A DNA stretch of 64,000 nt. Source: Anaerolentibacter hominis (GTDB taxonomy: Bacteria > Bacillota > Clostridia > Lachnospirales > Lachnospiraceae). Below the pieces are notes generated by a model. The model was not told the DNA's origin and did not search any database. It saw only the letters and a list, made by a program, of their open reading frames with translations. The DNA is taken from contig NZ_JAWDIX010000001.1 of the NCBI RefSeq assembly GCF_032380675.1, positions 124,001 through 188,000 on the forward strand. The letters run 5' to 3'. Below are positions 16,247 to 24,052 of this stretch, piece by piece (positions within the stretch are counted from its first letter, which is position 1; each line of letters begins with the position of its first letter). Both the position numbers and the translations under genes were made by a program.

Positions 16247-16945
16247 TTAATTTATGATGATAGGACTTTGCGATACTTTTTGACCAATTACCTCGGCTTC
16301 ATCTGGATCAGCACTTATGGATAAACCGGCGGTACCAGTAATGTCAATGCTGGCATATATAGAGATATTAAGTCTAGTATGAATATATGCACCATGCAAT
16401 GATACCTGATTAATACCATACGTGTTTTGGAATGTTGTATGTATATATCCGGAAGCTAAGTAGTATGTAATGTCCTGACCTGAAGAATTTGCTCTAGTTT
16501 CACTGGCTGCAAACTCACTATAACCGCAATGTGCAGTATTAGGGTAGGCAGAGACAGATAAGGAACGTGTGAAATCTCTTGATCCGGTAGCCCCATATGC
16601 AGTATAGGTAGCAGTGCCTTTATTTCTGCTGTCGGAGGTGTATAAATAACCGTCGGAAGCCCCCATAATTGCGGCATCTGTAAAGGTGTAGAATGGAGCC
16701 TTATCCCAATAAAAATAGTAATCGGCTCCGACTTTACGTGTATTTCCACTCTTGCTGGTAGTTACATTAATGAGAGAAGAAGACAAATTAGCCGAAACAG
16801 CACGTAATTCTGCCTCAGAGCCTGAAAAATTTCTTATAATGTTAATCTCTTGATCTGAATAGCCTCTGTTATATAAATATTCATCCGAAGAATCTTTAAG
16901 ATCATAAACAAAGGTAGCAGGGTCAGGGCCAAGTAATGATTCTTT
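16247..16945 (-). pseudogene. 5'-truncated or frameshifted exported-type protein
   Basis: The frame is open from 16945 down to the stop at 16247 (232 codons) but has no ATG or GTG; the only TTG (16786) lies about 53 codons inside sequence that still looks coding (PATFVYDLKDSSDEYLYNRG, then DQEINIIRNFSGSEAELRA). Upstream, an ATG in another frame (MGFIIYE near 16964) runs into this region after a shift. The C-terminal part is Ser/Thr/Tyr-rich and beta-like, as in secreted clostridial proteins, but the expected signal peptide is missing. Likely a remnant; a product starting at TTG 16786 (179 residues) is less likely. Confidence 0.6.
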
Positions 16946-17080
16946 TCATAAATAATAAATCCCATTGGAATCACCCCTTCATACTTTGTTTGCCATCAGT
17001 ATACAGGGCAAATCTTAAATTTGTCTTACCTGATTTAAACCTTCCTGGAAAATCTGGTATAAAACGATACTCAGAATCCA

Positions 17081-17110
17081 TAATAAGAAAAAGTTACCTG
17101 AATCATGATA
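17081..17110 (+). promoter_or_regulatory. Sigma-G-like promoter candidate for ku-ligD
   Basis: CATGATA at 17104-17110 fits the CATnnTA -10 of sigma-G promoters; TAATA lies 18 bp upstream as a partial -35. No good sigma-A -35/-10 pair was found here. By-eye match only. Confidence 0.3.
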
Positions 17111-17136
17111 TTTAATATAAGGAGATGAGATTTCAT

Positions 17137-17931
17137 ATGGCAGTTTCCCATAAAGGTGCGATCAGTTTCGGACTGGTACACATTCCGGTGGCGCTGTATA
17201 CGGCGACCCAGGACAATGATATACATTTTAATCAGCTCTGCAAAGAGGATAACAGCAGAATCCGATACAAAAAGATCTGTGCTTCCTGCGGCAAGGAAGT
17301 GAAGTCGGACGATATTATTAAAGGATTTGAATACGACAAAGATAAATACGTTATTATCTCAGATGAGGATCTGGAGAAAGTGAAGACGGAGAAAGACCGT
17401 ACCATCCAGATTCTGCACTTTGATGATCTGAGCCACATCCGGCCGATTTACTATGACAAAACTTATCACACCGTACCGGAGGCCGGCGGAGAGAAGGCCT
17501 TTGAATTGCTTCGCAGCGCCATGAAGCAGGAGAATAAGGTGGCGATTGCCAAAACGGTGATGGGCAATTCCGAGACACTGTTATGTATTATTCCTACCGA
17601 CGACGGCATCCTGATTGAGAAAATGTTCTATGCAGATGAGATCAAGGAGATTCCAAAGAGTTACACCAGGCCGGAGGCAAATGAAGCGGAGCTTACCATG
17701 GCGAAAACCCTGATTGAAGCGATGGTAAAGCCCTTTGAACCGGAACAGTACCGGGATGAATATCAGATCCGGTTAAAACAGCTGATTCAGGATAAGATTA
17801 ATGGAAAAGAGATTGTAGCGGCGAAATCAGAGGAAGAGGGCAATGTCATCGACCTGATGGAGGCATTGAAAAAGAGTCTGGACCAAAGCACGGGAGCTTC
17901 CGGCGAACCTCTTAAAAAGGACGTTTCCTGA
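17137..17931 (+). CDS. ku: Ku-family DNA end-binding protein of NHEJ
   Basis: 264 residues from ATG 17137 (AVSHKGAISFGLVHIPVALYTAT is the standard Ku N-terminus; ATG 17125 lies directly against the GGAG sequence). The conserved DLxxxRPIYY-type segment (HIRPIYYDKTYHTVPE) and the bridge region MLxxIPTDDG are present. Bacterial Ku forms a homodimeric ring on DNA double-strand ends and recruits LigD. The ligase gene follows with a 1-bp overlap (TGATG), so the two make a minimal NHEJ operon. In Bacillus the equivalent operon acts in spores. Confidence 0.93.
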   Translation: MAVSHKGAISFGLVHIPVALYTATQDNDIHFNQLCKEDNSRIRYKKICASCGKEVKSDDIIKGFEYDKDKYVIISDEDLEKVKTEKDRTIQILHFDDLSHIRPIYYDKTYHTVPEAGGEKAFELLRSAMKQENKVAIAKTVMGNSETLLCIIPTDDGILIEKMFYADEIKEIPKSYTRPEANEAELTMAKTLIEAMVKPFEPEQYRDEYQIRLKQLIQDKINGKEIVAAKSEEEGNVIDLMEALKKSLDQSTGASGEPLKKDVS

Positions 17932-18869
17932 TGGCGGGATTGGACATGCGCAGTATTGACCCCATGCTGATTGGGGCAACTTCGGAAGCCTTCGACGATC
18001 CGGCCTGGCTCTATGAACTGAAACTGGACGGAGAGCGGGCGATTGTTTATCTGGAGAAGGACGGCACGGAATTAAAGAATAAGAGAAATAAGAAAATGCT
18101 GCCGGTCTTTCCGGAACTTAAGAATCTGCATGAGATGGTAAAAGAACCCTGTATTCTGGATGGAGAGTATGTGGTGATGACAGACGGCAAACCGGATTTT
18201 GCGGCCCTGCAGCGCCGTTCTCTGATGTCTAATCCGTTTCGTATCGAGCTGACCGCCAGAAAATACCCTGTTTCCTTTGTGGCATTTGACGTGCTGGCGG
18301 TTAATGGAGAACGGCTGATGGACCGGCCTCTGACCAAACGAAAAGAAATACTGGCTGAATTAATCCGGAATGAAAATGATCAGATTGCCCTTTCCCGTGT
18401 GGTCGAACAGGGCGGATGTGCCTTTTATGAGCTGGCCAAGGCAGCCGGACTGGAAGGGATTGTGGCGAAGAAACGGACAAGCCTTTATTATCCCGGCAAG
18501 CGGACGAAAGAGTGGATCAAGATTAAGAACATGAAGGACGATGACTTTGTAGTCTGCGGCTGGATTGACAAAGCGGAGCATGTCAGCAGTCTTGTTCTGG
18601 GACAGTACCGGGATGGGCAGCTGGTCTATAAAGGGCATGTCACGCTGGGGGTGAGAGGTGATAATTTCCGGAGAATCCGGAGTATGGAACAGGTGGAGAA
18701 ACCTTCATTTGATATTCCTAAAGGCAATGAGGGCGCGATATGGATCAGGCCGGAGATCGTCTGTACGGTCAGCTATATGGAACGCACGGAAGCAGGAGGG
18801 TTCAGACACCCGGTATTTAAAGGGCTTCGGGATGATAAGACAGCAAATGAATGTGTTGAGACTAATTAA
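17931..18869 (+). CDS. ligD: ATP-dependent DNA ligase (LigD ligase domain only)
   Basis: 312 residues. Motif I ELKLDGERA places the nucleophilic lysine at K31; later ligase motifs include LDGEYVV, FVAFDVLAVNG, GLEGIVAKK and EWIKIKN, followed by an OB-fold (VVCGWIDKAEHVSSLVLGQY). The polymerase and nuclease domains of full-length LigD are absent, as in several Firmicutes that keep them on separate genes or lack them. Seals double-strand breaks with Ku. No LigD polymerase gene is visible in this window. Confidence 0.92.
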   Translation: MAGLDMRSIDPMLIGATSEAFDDPAWLYELKLDGERAIVYLEKDGTELKNKRNKKMLPVFPELKNLHEMVKEPCILDGEYVVMTDGKPDFAALQRRSLMSNPFRIELTARKYPVSFVAFDVLAVNGERLMDRPLTKRKEILAELIRNENDQIALSRVVEQGGCAFYELAKAAGLEGIVAKKRTSLYYPGKRTKEWIKIKNMKDDDFVVCGWIDKAEHVSSLVLGQYRDGQLVYKGHVTLGVRGDNFRRIRSMEQVEKPSFDIPKGNEGAIWIRPEIVCTVSYMERTEAGGFRHPVFKGLRDDKTANECVETN

Positions 18870-18876
18870 AAAATAA

Positions 18877-18917
18877 GGATGCCGTTTCATTACCGTTGTG
18901 ATAATGTTACGGCATCC
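18877..18917 (-). terminator. Terminator between convergent ligD and lactonase genes
   Basis: Stem GGATGCCGT / ACGGCATCC (18877-18885, 18909-18917). On the minus strand it is followed by TTATTTTTTAATT, so it works best for the lactonase operon. Confidence 0.65.
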
Positions 18918-18957
18918 CCTATAAAATGAGATATCAAATAAGCTGCGGCTCCGGAAT

Positions 18958-19758
18958 TTATTCGTAATAGTCCGGGGCTGTCTTTAAGGTCTGGAAAAAC
19001 TCATAATCATGGGCAAAAATGATTTCGGCATCATATTTCTGCTGCAGTTTTCTTACCTTCTCGATGGACTTAAAGTAAGCTATATTATCATAGAGCAGTC
19101 CGGAAGCCTTCGCCGGCGGCCCGAAGATTTCCTTCGTATAGATGCAGTCCTGAGGCAGAATGACAGTTTTGCTCTCCAAATGTACCACCAGTCCCAGAAG
19201 TCCGGGCGTATGACCCGGAAGATTGATCACTTCAATGCCGGGCGCCAGAGTGAAGTCTTCCTCCACCAGATGATATTGTTTCACGGACACATCCATATCT
19301 GCCTTGATGTAACCTCCGTGTGTTTTGGGGTCCGGATTTAAGCGCACCTGAGTCTGACCGTGCATGAAGTCAGCCTTCGGCACATATACATCCGCATGGG
19401 GGAAAAGATGAAGATTTCCGGCATGATCCAGATGCAGATGAGAAATAACTACCGTTTTCACATCCTCAGGAGAAACACCGCACAATTTCAGCTGGTTTTC
19501 CAGCCGTTCCTCTGTTTTCTGGTACAGCGGATAGATTTCCCGGAGATTTTCCGGCCAGTATCCGTTCATCGCTTCCGGATTGCTGCCGGTATCATAGAGA
19601 ATGTAGCCGTCATCGGTCTGAATCAGGAAGGTCATGACCGGGAGCTTGATCCATTCATTCTGAACGGCCGGGCTGCTGTATGTGCCGACGGTAGCTCCCG
19701 CCACCACATTATTTTTATCGGTTTCCAGATAACCGGTATTGAGTACATATAATTTCAT
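18958..19758 (-). CDS. BlcC/AttM-like metallo-beta-lactamase-fold lactonase
   Basis: 266 residues from ATG 19758 (AAAGGATGG upstream). HLHLDH at 107-112 gives the dinuclear metal site; LYDTGSNPEAM, LPGHTPG, FGPPAKASGLL and IFAHDYEFFQTLK correspond, by eye, to blocks in Agrobacterium BlcC (AttM). That family opens gamma-butyrolactone or N-acyl homoserine lactones. Because the gene directly upstream (33 bp) encodes a 4-hydroxybutyrate dehydrogenase, a gamma-butyrolactone-type substrate is more likely than quorum signals. Last gene of a three-gene operon. Confidence 0.82.
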   Translation of the reverse strand: MKLYVLNTGYLETDKNNVVAGATVGTYSSPAVQNEWIKLPVMTFLIQTDDGYILYDTGSNPEAMNGYWPENLREIYPLYQKTEERLENQLKLCGVSPEDVKTVVISHLHLDHAGNLHLFPHADVYVPKADFMHGQTQVRLNPDPKTHGGYIKADMDVSVKQYHLVEEDFTLAPGIEVINLPGHTPGLLGLVVHLESKTVILPQDCIYTKEIFGPPAKASGLLYDNIAYFKSIEKVRKLQQKYDAEIIFAHDYEFFQTLKTAPDYYE

Positions 19759-19791
19759 AGGACCATCCTTTCTGCTATCCAATGACCGCTA

Positions 19792-20907
19792 TTAATATAA
19801 TTCTTTGTAAATCTTATAAACCCGGTCTCTGTCTAACTCTGTAAAGTTGTTGGCCATCAGACGGCCCTGGGTCGTCATAACACTTTCTGTAAAGTCGGTG
19901 AGATCCTGCTCGGTCACGCCATACTCATGAAGCGCCTTTTTCGGGAGAATATGATTCAGAAGACTTTCCAGCTCATCGTATACATTGGCAACCTCACAGC
20001 CGAGGAGGTTTGACAAATAATCATTCATATCAGCCAGAGCGCCGTCGCAGCGGATCTCCATATAATTTTTCAAAACGCCGGTAAACATCGCATAGTTGGA
20101 TTCCCCGTGGGGTACATGGTAAGTACCGCCCAGAGGATAGCTCAGAGCGTGAACAGCGCCGCAGCCTGCGGTGCCGAAGGCGATTCCGGCATAGTTGCTG
20201 GCAATCAGGAAATCTTTTAACAGCGGGATTCTGGCATCCGGGCCCTCCTTGGCAATGGTCTGATAACCGCGGATAATCATCTCGATCGCTTTATAGCCAA
20301 ACAGACGGGTGTAAGGAGTGGCTTTCGGTGACAGGCTGGATTCCACCGCATGCACCAGTGCATCGATAGAGCTGGTGGCAAATACAGGGAACGGCAGGCC
20401 CTTTAACAGTTCGGGGATAAGAACCGCGCTGCTGGCAAACATCGCCTCAGAAGCCAGTCCCATCTTGGTGCCCAGACGGGTACGGTTGATGATGGAGAGG
20501 TTGGTTACTTCGCTGCCGGTACCGCAGGTTGTGGGGATGATGACCAGATCTTTCTTTCTCTGCAGGCTTGCGGCATTTTCGTACAGATCGTCTACTTTTT
20601 CTCCGTCGGAAACTGCCATCACTTTTGCAATGTCGATGATGGTGCCGCCGCCGATGGCGATGATACGCTTATAACTGTATTTTGCGGCGTCATCCAGAAT
20701 GGCGTCAATCATCACATCGGTGGGCTCTCCCGCACCATATTTCTCCTGGAAAATCGTGGACACGGGGAGACTTAAATCTGCAAAATAAGGATTGTAGATA
20801 AAGGCGTTGGTCAGTACCAGATCGCCTTCCCCCAGCTGGAATTCCTCGGCAAAAGCCTTGCAGGTATCAAATTCATAGAGATCCGGTCTTAAAACTACTT
20901 CTTTCAT
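19792..20907 (-). CDS. 4hbD: 4-hydroxybutyrate dehydrogenase (iron-containing alcohol dehydrogenase)
   Basis: 371 residues, the same length as Clostridium kluyveri 4HbD as I recall it, and similar from end to end (LRPDLYEFDT, FQEKYGAGEPTD, VIIPTTCGTGSEVTN, ATSSIDALVHAVES, HALSYPLGGTYHVPHGE, NNFTELDRD). GGGTIIDIAK binds NAD(P); the histidines of DALVHA and YHVPHG are the expected metal ligands. Reaction: succinate semialdehyde to or from 4-hydroxybutyrate. In Clostridium it serves succinate reduction to butyrate, but the usual partners of that route (sucD, abfD, cat2) are not here. Sits between a transaldolase-like gene and a lactonase gene. Confidence 0.88.
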   Translation of the reverse strand: MKEVVLRPDLYEFDTCKAFAEEFQLGEGDLVLTNAFIYNPYFADLSLPVSTIFQEKYGAGEPTDVMIDAILDDAAKYSYKRIIAIGGGTIIDIAKVMAVSDGEKVDDLYENAASLQRKKDLVIIPTTCGTGSEVTNLSIINRTRLGTKMGLASEAMFASSAVLIPELLKGLPFPVFATSSIDALVHAVESSLSPKATPYTRLFGYKAIEMIIRGYQTIAKEGPDARIPLLKDFLIASNYAGIAFGTAGCGAVHALSYPLGGTYHVPHGESNYAMFTGVLKNYMEIRCDGALADMNDYLSNLLGCEVANVYDELESLLNHILPKKALHEYGVTEQDLTDFTESVMTTQGRLMANNFTELDRDRVYKIYKELY

Positions 20908-20980
20908 TCTTTTCCTCCATTCCGGATTGATCCGATCTTAAATTCAGATTCAATCCCGTTATTCCTTTTTCGTTCGATGG

Positions 20981-22291
20981 TTAAACGCTTTTCAGGAACT
21001 TGCGCTGATAGCTGTAGATTCCGGGCGCACAGGTAAACTGACCGAAATACGCAGGGGTTGCCGTAATTACTACACGGTGTATCATATCGGCAAATTCAGG
21101 TTCCATCAGCATTTTGTCAATATCCCAGTAAATCTGAGGATAATTGGTGTTGCAGATAATTAATTTGGTATCCGGAAGATAGGACTGACGCAGTACACGC
21201 AGACTGTGGCGGACACTGTCCAGGCCGTCGAAGCCCTCCGAAGTTGTCGTCTGGCGGTAAGCGACCAGAGCCCTGGCCTTCGCCGCAATATCCTTTAAGG
21301 ATAAAGAGGAGGAAGCCGGCAGTACATCGGTTGCAATCATAAACTGTTTCAGGTTCTCTGCATAGCGCTCATCGCCGGTTACTTCCAGTTTATCTAATAA
21401 TTCCTTCATTTTCAAGGTGTCAAGGTGCCTTGTTTCAACAAATGCGTTTATAAAGTACGGTTTGGCCAACAGGGCAAGCGCAGTCTGGTGCGGGTCAAAC
21501 ATCAGGGTAAAGTTAACACGGTAACCCTGGCTGGAGAGTTTATAGGCAAAATTATGCCCGAAGAAATTGTCTTCCACAGAACCGCCGTCATAAGGAATAT
21601 CAAAATTTCCATCCAGGAAGCTGCCTACATTGTCTTTATTCAGAGGCCCGGTATGAGGAACTTTCACAACCAGCCGATAAGGAGTCAGGATTTCCTCACA
21701 GCGCGCAATTTCTTCCATCAGTTCAGATTCCGGCGCGAACGGGTTATTAACCTCCACACTGATGTCCACGCCCGGCCCCACGATCCGGCACAGTTCCTCC
21801 AGCACTTCGAAACGGTCTTTAAATTGTCCTCCGATGTTCGCCTTGGGATTATTCAGGAAATGTTCATAAATAATCTGAGGATTTGTTGTCAGATTGGCAA
21901 TCATATCTTTCATTACATTTATTTCAAAAGGATTGGCGCAGTTAGCAGAATAGAGCACCTTGGTCGGGCGTTTCCTGCCGTTAGAGGCATAGGAGATATC
22001 CCGGGCCAGATCAACACGCATGCTGCCGTCCTGGCTGAACATAAGATCCGGGCGGAACCCGGCCGGGATTTCCCCATCTGTCATCTGATTTTGAAAGGTA
22101 TGTACGACCTTGGTAAATTCTTCTGTTACACCCACAAACTTAGTAAAATCACGAACTTTCCTATAATCTTCAAACGAAAATTCCAGATCCTTTATTCTGT
22201 TAAAGCTGTCTTTGTCTGTATCCGGCATAACCGACAGTTTATCCGCGCCGATCAGGCTGCCTAATGTGCATTTCATGCTGCTTATATTCAT
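20981..22291 (-). CDS. Transaldolase-family-like aldolase, long form
   Basis: 436 residues, longer than transaldolase B (about 317) and fructose-6-phosphate aldolase (about 220). The TIM-barrel features of the transaldolase family are present: TTNP at 136-139, EVNNPF, the presumptive Schiff-base lysine K210 in LVVKVPHT, and VNFTLMFDPHQTALALLAKPYFINAFV-type strand (about 262-290). The ~110 N-terminal and ~100 C-terminal residues are extra. AAAGGAGGAA precedes ATG 22291. First gene of the operon with 4hbD and the lactonase; which aldehyde it makes or consumes is unknown. Confidence 0.7.
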   Translation of the reverse strand: MNISSMKCTLGSLIGADKLSVMPDTDKDSFNRIKDLEFSFEDYRKVRDFTKFVGVTEEFTKVVHTFQNQMTDGEIPAGFRPDLMFSQDGSMRVDLARDISYASNGRKRPTKVLYSANCANPFEINVMKDMIANLTTNPQIIYEHFLNNPKANIGGQFKDRFEVLEELCRIVGPGVDISVEVNNPFAPESELMEEIARCEEILTPYRLVVKVPHTGPLNKDNVGSFLDGNFDIPYDGGSVEDNFFGHNFAYKLSSQGYRVNFTLMFDPHQTALALLAKPYFINAFVETRHLDTLKMKELLDKLEVTGDERYAENLKQFMIATDVLPASSSLSLKDIAAKARALVAYRQTTTSEGFDGLDSVRHSLRVLRQSYLPDTKLIICNTNYPQIYWDIDKMLMEPEFADMIHRVVITATPAYFGQFTCAPGIYSYQRKFLKSV

Positions 22292-22337
22292 ATCTTTGTT
22301 CCTCCTTTAAATGACCTTATCAATAGAGATTAAGCTC

Positions 22338-22366
22338 AGAATAGTATCGAATTATCGAAATGTCAA
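22338..22366 (-). promoter_or_regulatory. Promoter of the transaldolase/4hbD/lactonase operon
   Basis: Minus strand TTGACA (22361-22366), 17-bp spacer, TATTCT (22338-22343). The spacer contains TCGAATTATCGA, one of the repeated candidate operator words. Confidence 0.7.
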
Positions 22367-22401
22367 CAAAACGAAAGCATTTTTCTGTATATTATCGAAA
22401 T
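22351..22401. promoter_or_regulatory. Pair of identical DeoR operator candidates
   Basis: ATTATCGAAAT occurs at 22351-22361 and again at 22391-22401, exactly 40 bp apart (about four helical turns), in the divergent region between the operon and its DeoR-type regulator. The first copy lies in the operon promoter. Confidence 0.5.
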
Positions 22402-22433
22402 TAAGAAAATATCTAGGCAAATCTAATGATATA

Positions 22434-22442
22434 TGGTATAAT
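22434..22442 (+). promoter_or_regulatory. Extended -10 promoter of the DeoR gene
   Basis: TGGTATAAT at 22434-22442 is a consensus -10 with the TGn extension; the -35 is weak. It lies 48 bp ahead of ATG 22491. Confidence 0.5.
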
Positions 22443-22490
22443 TCGGACGAAAACAATAGAAAAAACGATAGATAGAAAGGCAAGAACAGA

Positions 22491-23261
22491 ATGAAAAACT
22501 CCAATGAACGCAGAAATCAGATTGTCCAGCTGCTCCAGAAGAACGGAGCAATGACGACGCAGCGGCTCTCTGAACTTTTGAAGGTAACGCCCGCCACGAT
22601 CCGCAGGGATCTGGACTTTCTGGAGAATGTAGGCACGCTGACCCGTTCCTGGGGCAGAGCTTCCCTCACTCCTTCGGTTAATGTGGCGCCGCCTACCGCT
22701 GTGAGGGAAGAGAGGTTTATGGATGACAAGAAACGGATCGCAGAATTTGCGGCACAGTTTGTCCAGGCAGGGGACTCTATTATTTTGGATTCCAGTACAA
22801 CGGTACTGGCGATGGCGGATAACTTGAAATCAATATCGCCGCTTTCCGTTGTTACTAATTTTATTCCGGTTGCATACGCATTTGCCAACAGCAGTATATC
22901 CTTGCAGTATACAGGCGGCTTTTTTGAAAATGACATGATGTCTCTGATCGGACCGGACTGCGAGACTTTCTTTCGGTCTATTTCAGTATCGAAAGCCTTT
23001 ATCGGAACGACCAGTGTGCGGGCCAGCCAGGGCTTTGCGGTGTGCTCACCCTTTCAAAGCCAGGTAAAGCGGTGCATGATTGAGGCGGCCAGAGAGGTCT
23101 ATCTGTTAATGGACCCAAGTAAGGTAGACGCATTCGGCATCAATCAGTTTGCTAATTTCAGAGATATCGACTATTTAATTACCACAAGGCCGCTAAGCCC
23201 ATCCCTGGAAGAGCAGATGAGGGAAGCGGGCATGAAGATTCTTTATGCGGACCGTATGTGA
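22491..23261 (+). CDS. DeoR-family transcriptional regulator
   Basis: 256 residues. N-terminal winged helix (NERRNQIVQLLQKNGAMTTQ, LSELLKVTPATIRRDLDFLE), then the DeoR sugar-isomerase-like sensor domain with SIILDSSTTVLAMA, SLIGPDCE and KAFIGTTSV. Usual ligands are phosphorylated sugars or small metabolites. It is divergent from the transaldolase/4hbD/lactonase operon across 199 bp with shared sites, so it is the probable repressor of that operon. AGAAAGGCAAG serves as RBS. Confidence 0.9.
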   Translation: MKNSNERRNQIVQLLQKNGAMTTQRLSELLKVTPATIRRDLDFLENVGTLTRSWGRASLTPSVNVAPPTAVREERFMDDKKRIAEFAAQFVQAGDSIILDSSTTVLAMADNLKSISPLSVVTNFIPVAYAFANSSISLQYTGGFFENDMMSLIGPDCETFFRSISVSKAFIGTTSVRASQGFAVCSPFQSQVKRCMIEAAREVYLLMDPSKVDAFGINQFANFRDIDYLITTRPLSPSLEEQMREAGMKILYADRM

Positions 23262-23283
23262 AAGGGTGTATGAAAGAAGCAGA

Positions 23284-23313
23284 TTGACTTGACAGACAGC
23301 GGTAGGGTAAGAT
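23284..23313 (+). promoter_or_regulatory. Promoter candidate for the zinc-ribbon gene
   Basis: TTGACT (23284-23289), 18-bp spacer, TAAGAT (23308-23313), 61 bp ahead of the start codon. Confidence 0.4.
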
Positions 23314-23373
23314 GAAGATATAGCAGATCCTGTTTGTCTGCGTGACTGTTATGGGAAGAGGAGGAAATGCCTT

Positions 23374-23847
23374 TTGTTTATTATATTCGGATTTCGTTCC
23401 AAGCTGAAACGAGGATGCTATCTGGGCATCCACTACTGCTCTGCCTGCCGGGATTTCAGGCATTACTATATTATGAGAGAGGTAAAGCAATTTACCTTAT
23501 TTTTCATTCCGGTGTTCTGGTGGACGACCGGCTGGTACATCGGCTGCAGCAGCTGCGGTACGGGGAGAAAAATAGACAGGCAGCAGGCGGAGGAGCTGGC
23601 AGCACGTTATCAGAACCAGCCTCAGGAGCAGCTGTCTTATGATATCTATCAATATGCTTCGAATCAGGCGATGAACCTGGAAAATTCGGATTTATCCCTG
23701 GAGATCGTTCTGGAGCGCACGAAAGAGCATTTTCCGGGTGTTATCCTCCCGGAGCCGGAGCTTCGGACATTGATCAGAAATGTGCTGGCGGTGCAGGAAC
23801 ACCGGAGAAACCAGCTTCAGGTTCAGGATGACATATTCCAGAATTAA
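23374..23847 (+). CDS. Zinc-ribbon protein with membrane-like segment
   Basis: 157 residues from TTG 23374, with GAGGAGG about 10 bp upstream; no in-frame ATG gives a better N-terminus. C22SAC25 and C58SSC61 (YCSAC ... GCSSCGTG) form a split zinc ribbon, with the hydrophobic stretch FTLFFIPVFWWTTGWYIG between them. The C-terminal ~90 residues are helical and rich in Glu/Gln. This zinc-ribbon, hydrophobic, helix layout recurs in uncharacterised Firmicute proteins. Function unknown. Confidence 0.65.
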   Translation: MFIIFGFRSKLKRGCYLGIHYCSACRDFRHYYIMREVKQFTLFFIPVFWWTTGWYIGCSSCGTGRKIDRQQAEELAARYQNQPQEQLSYDIYQYASNQAMNLENSDLSLEIVLERTKEHFPGVILPEPELRTLIRNVLAVQEHRRNQLQVQDDIFQN

Positions 23848-23999
23848 AAATTTATAGATCATCAAAAATACCTTGAATCGCGTCGGCTATATTGATGATG
23901 CCTGCCGCTGAAATTCGATCTGTCTTGAAATAACCTCTTACTTTTAAATCCAGTAAAGCTAATTTCTCAAGTAGACTTTATGTTAAGAATAACGATAGC

Positions 24000-24036
24000 A
24001 AAGGCTCCATGGACGATATTCATCACAAGGAGCCTT
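24000..24036. terminator. Terminator-like hairpin
   Basis: AAAGGCTCC / GGAGCCTT with a 20-nt loop, framed by GTTAAGAA and TTCTTAAC, located 17 bp beyond the stop of the NrdG-like gene. The rest of 23848-24052 shows nothing I can name. Confidence 0.5.
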
Positions 24037-24052
24037 TCTTAACGCCGTTGTA

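Noticed and set aside
18958..19758. N-acyl homoserine lactone quorum-quenching enzyme
   Set aside because: The fold allows it, but the adjacent 4-hydroxybutyrate dehydrogenase makes gamma-butyrolactone-type substrates more likely.
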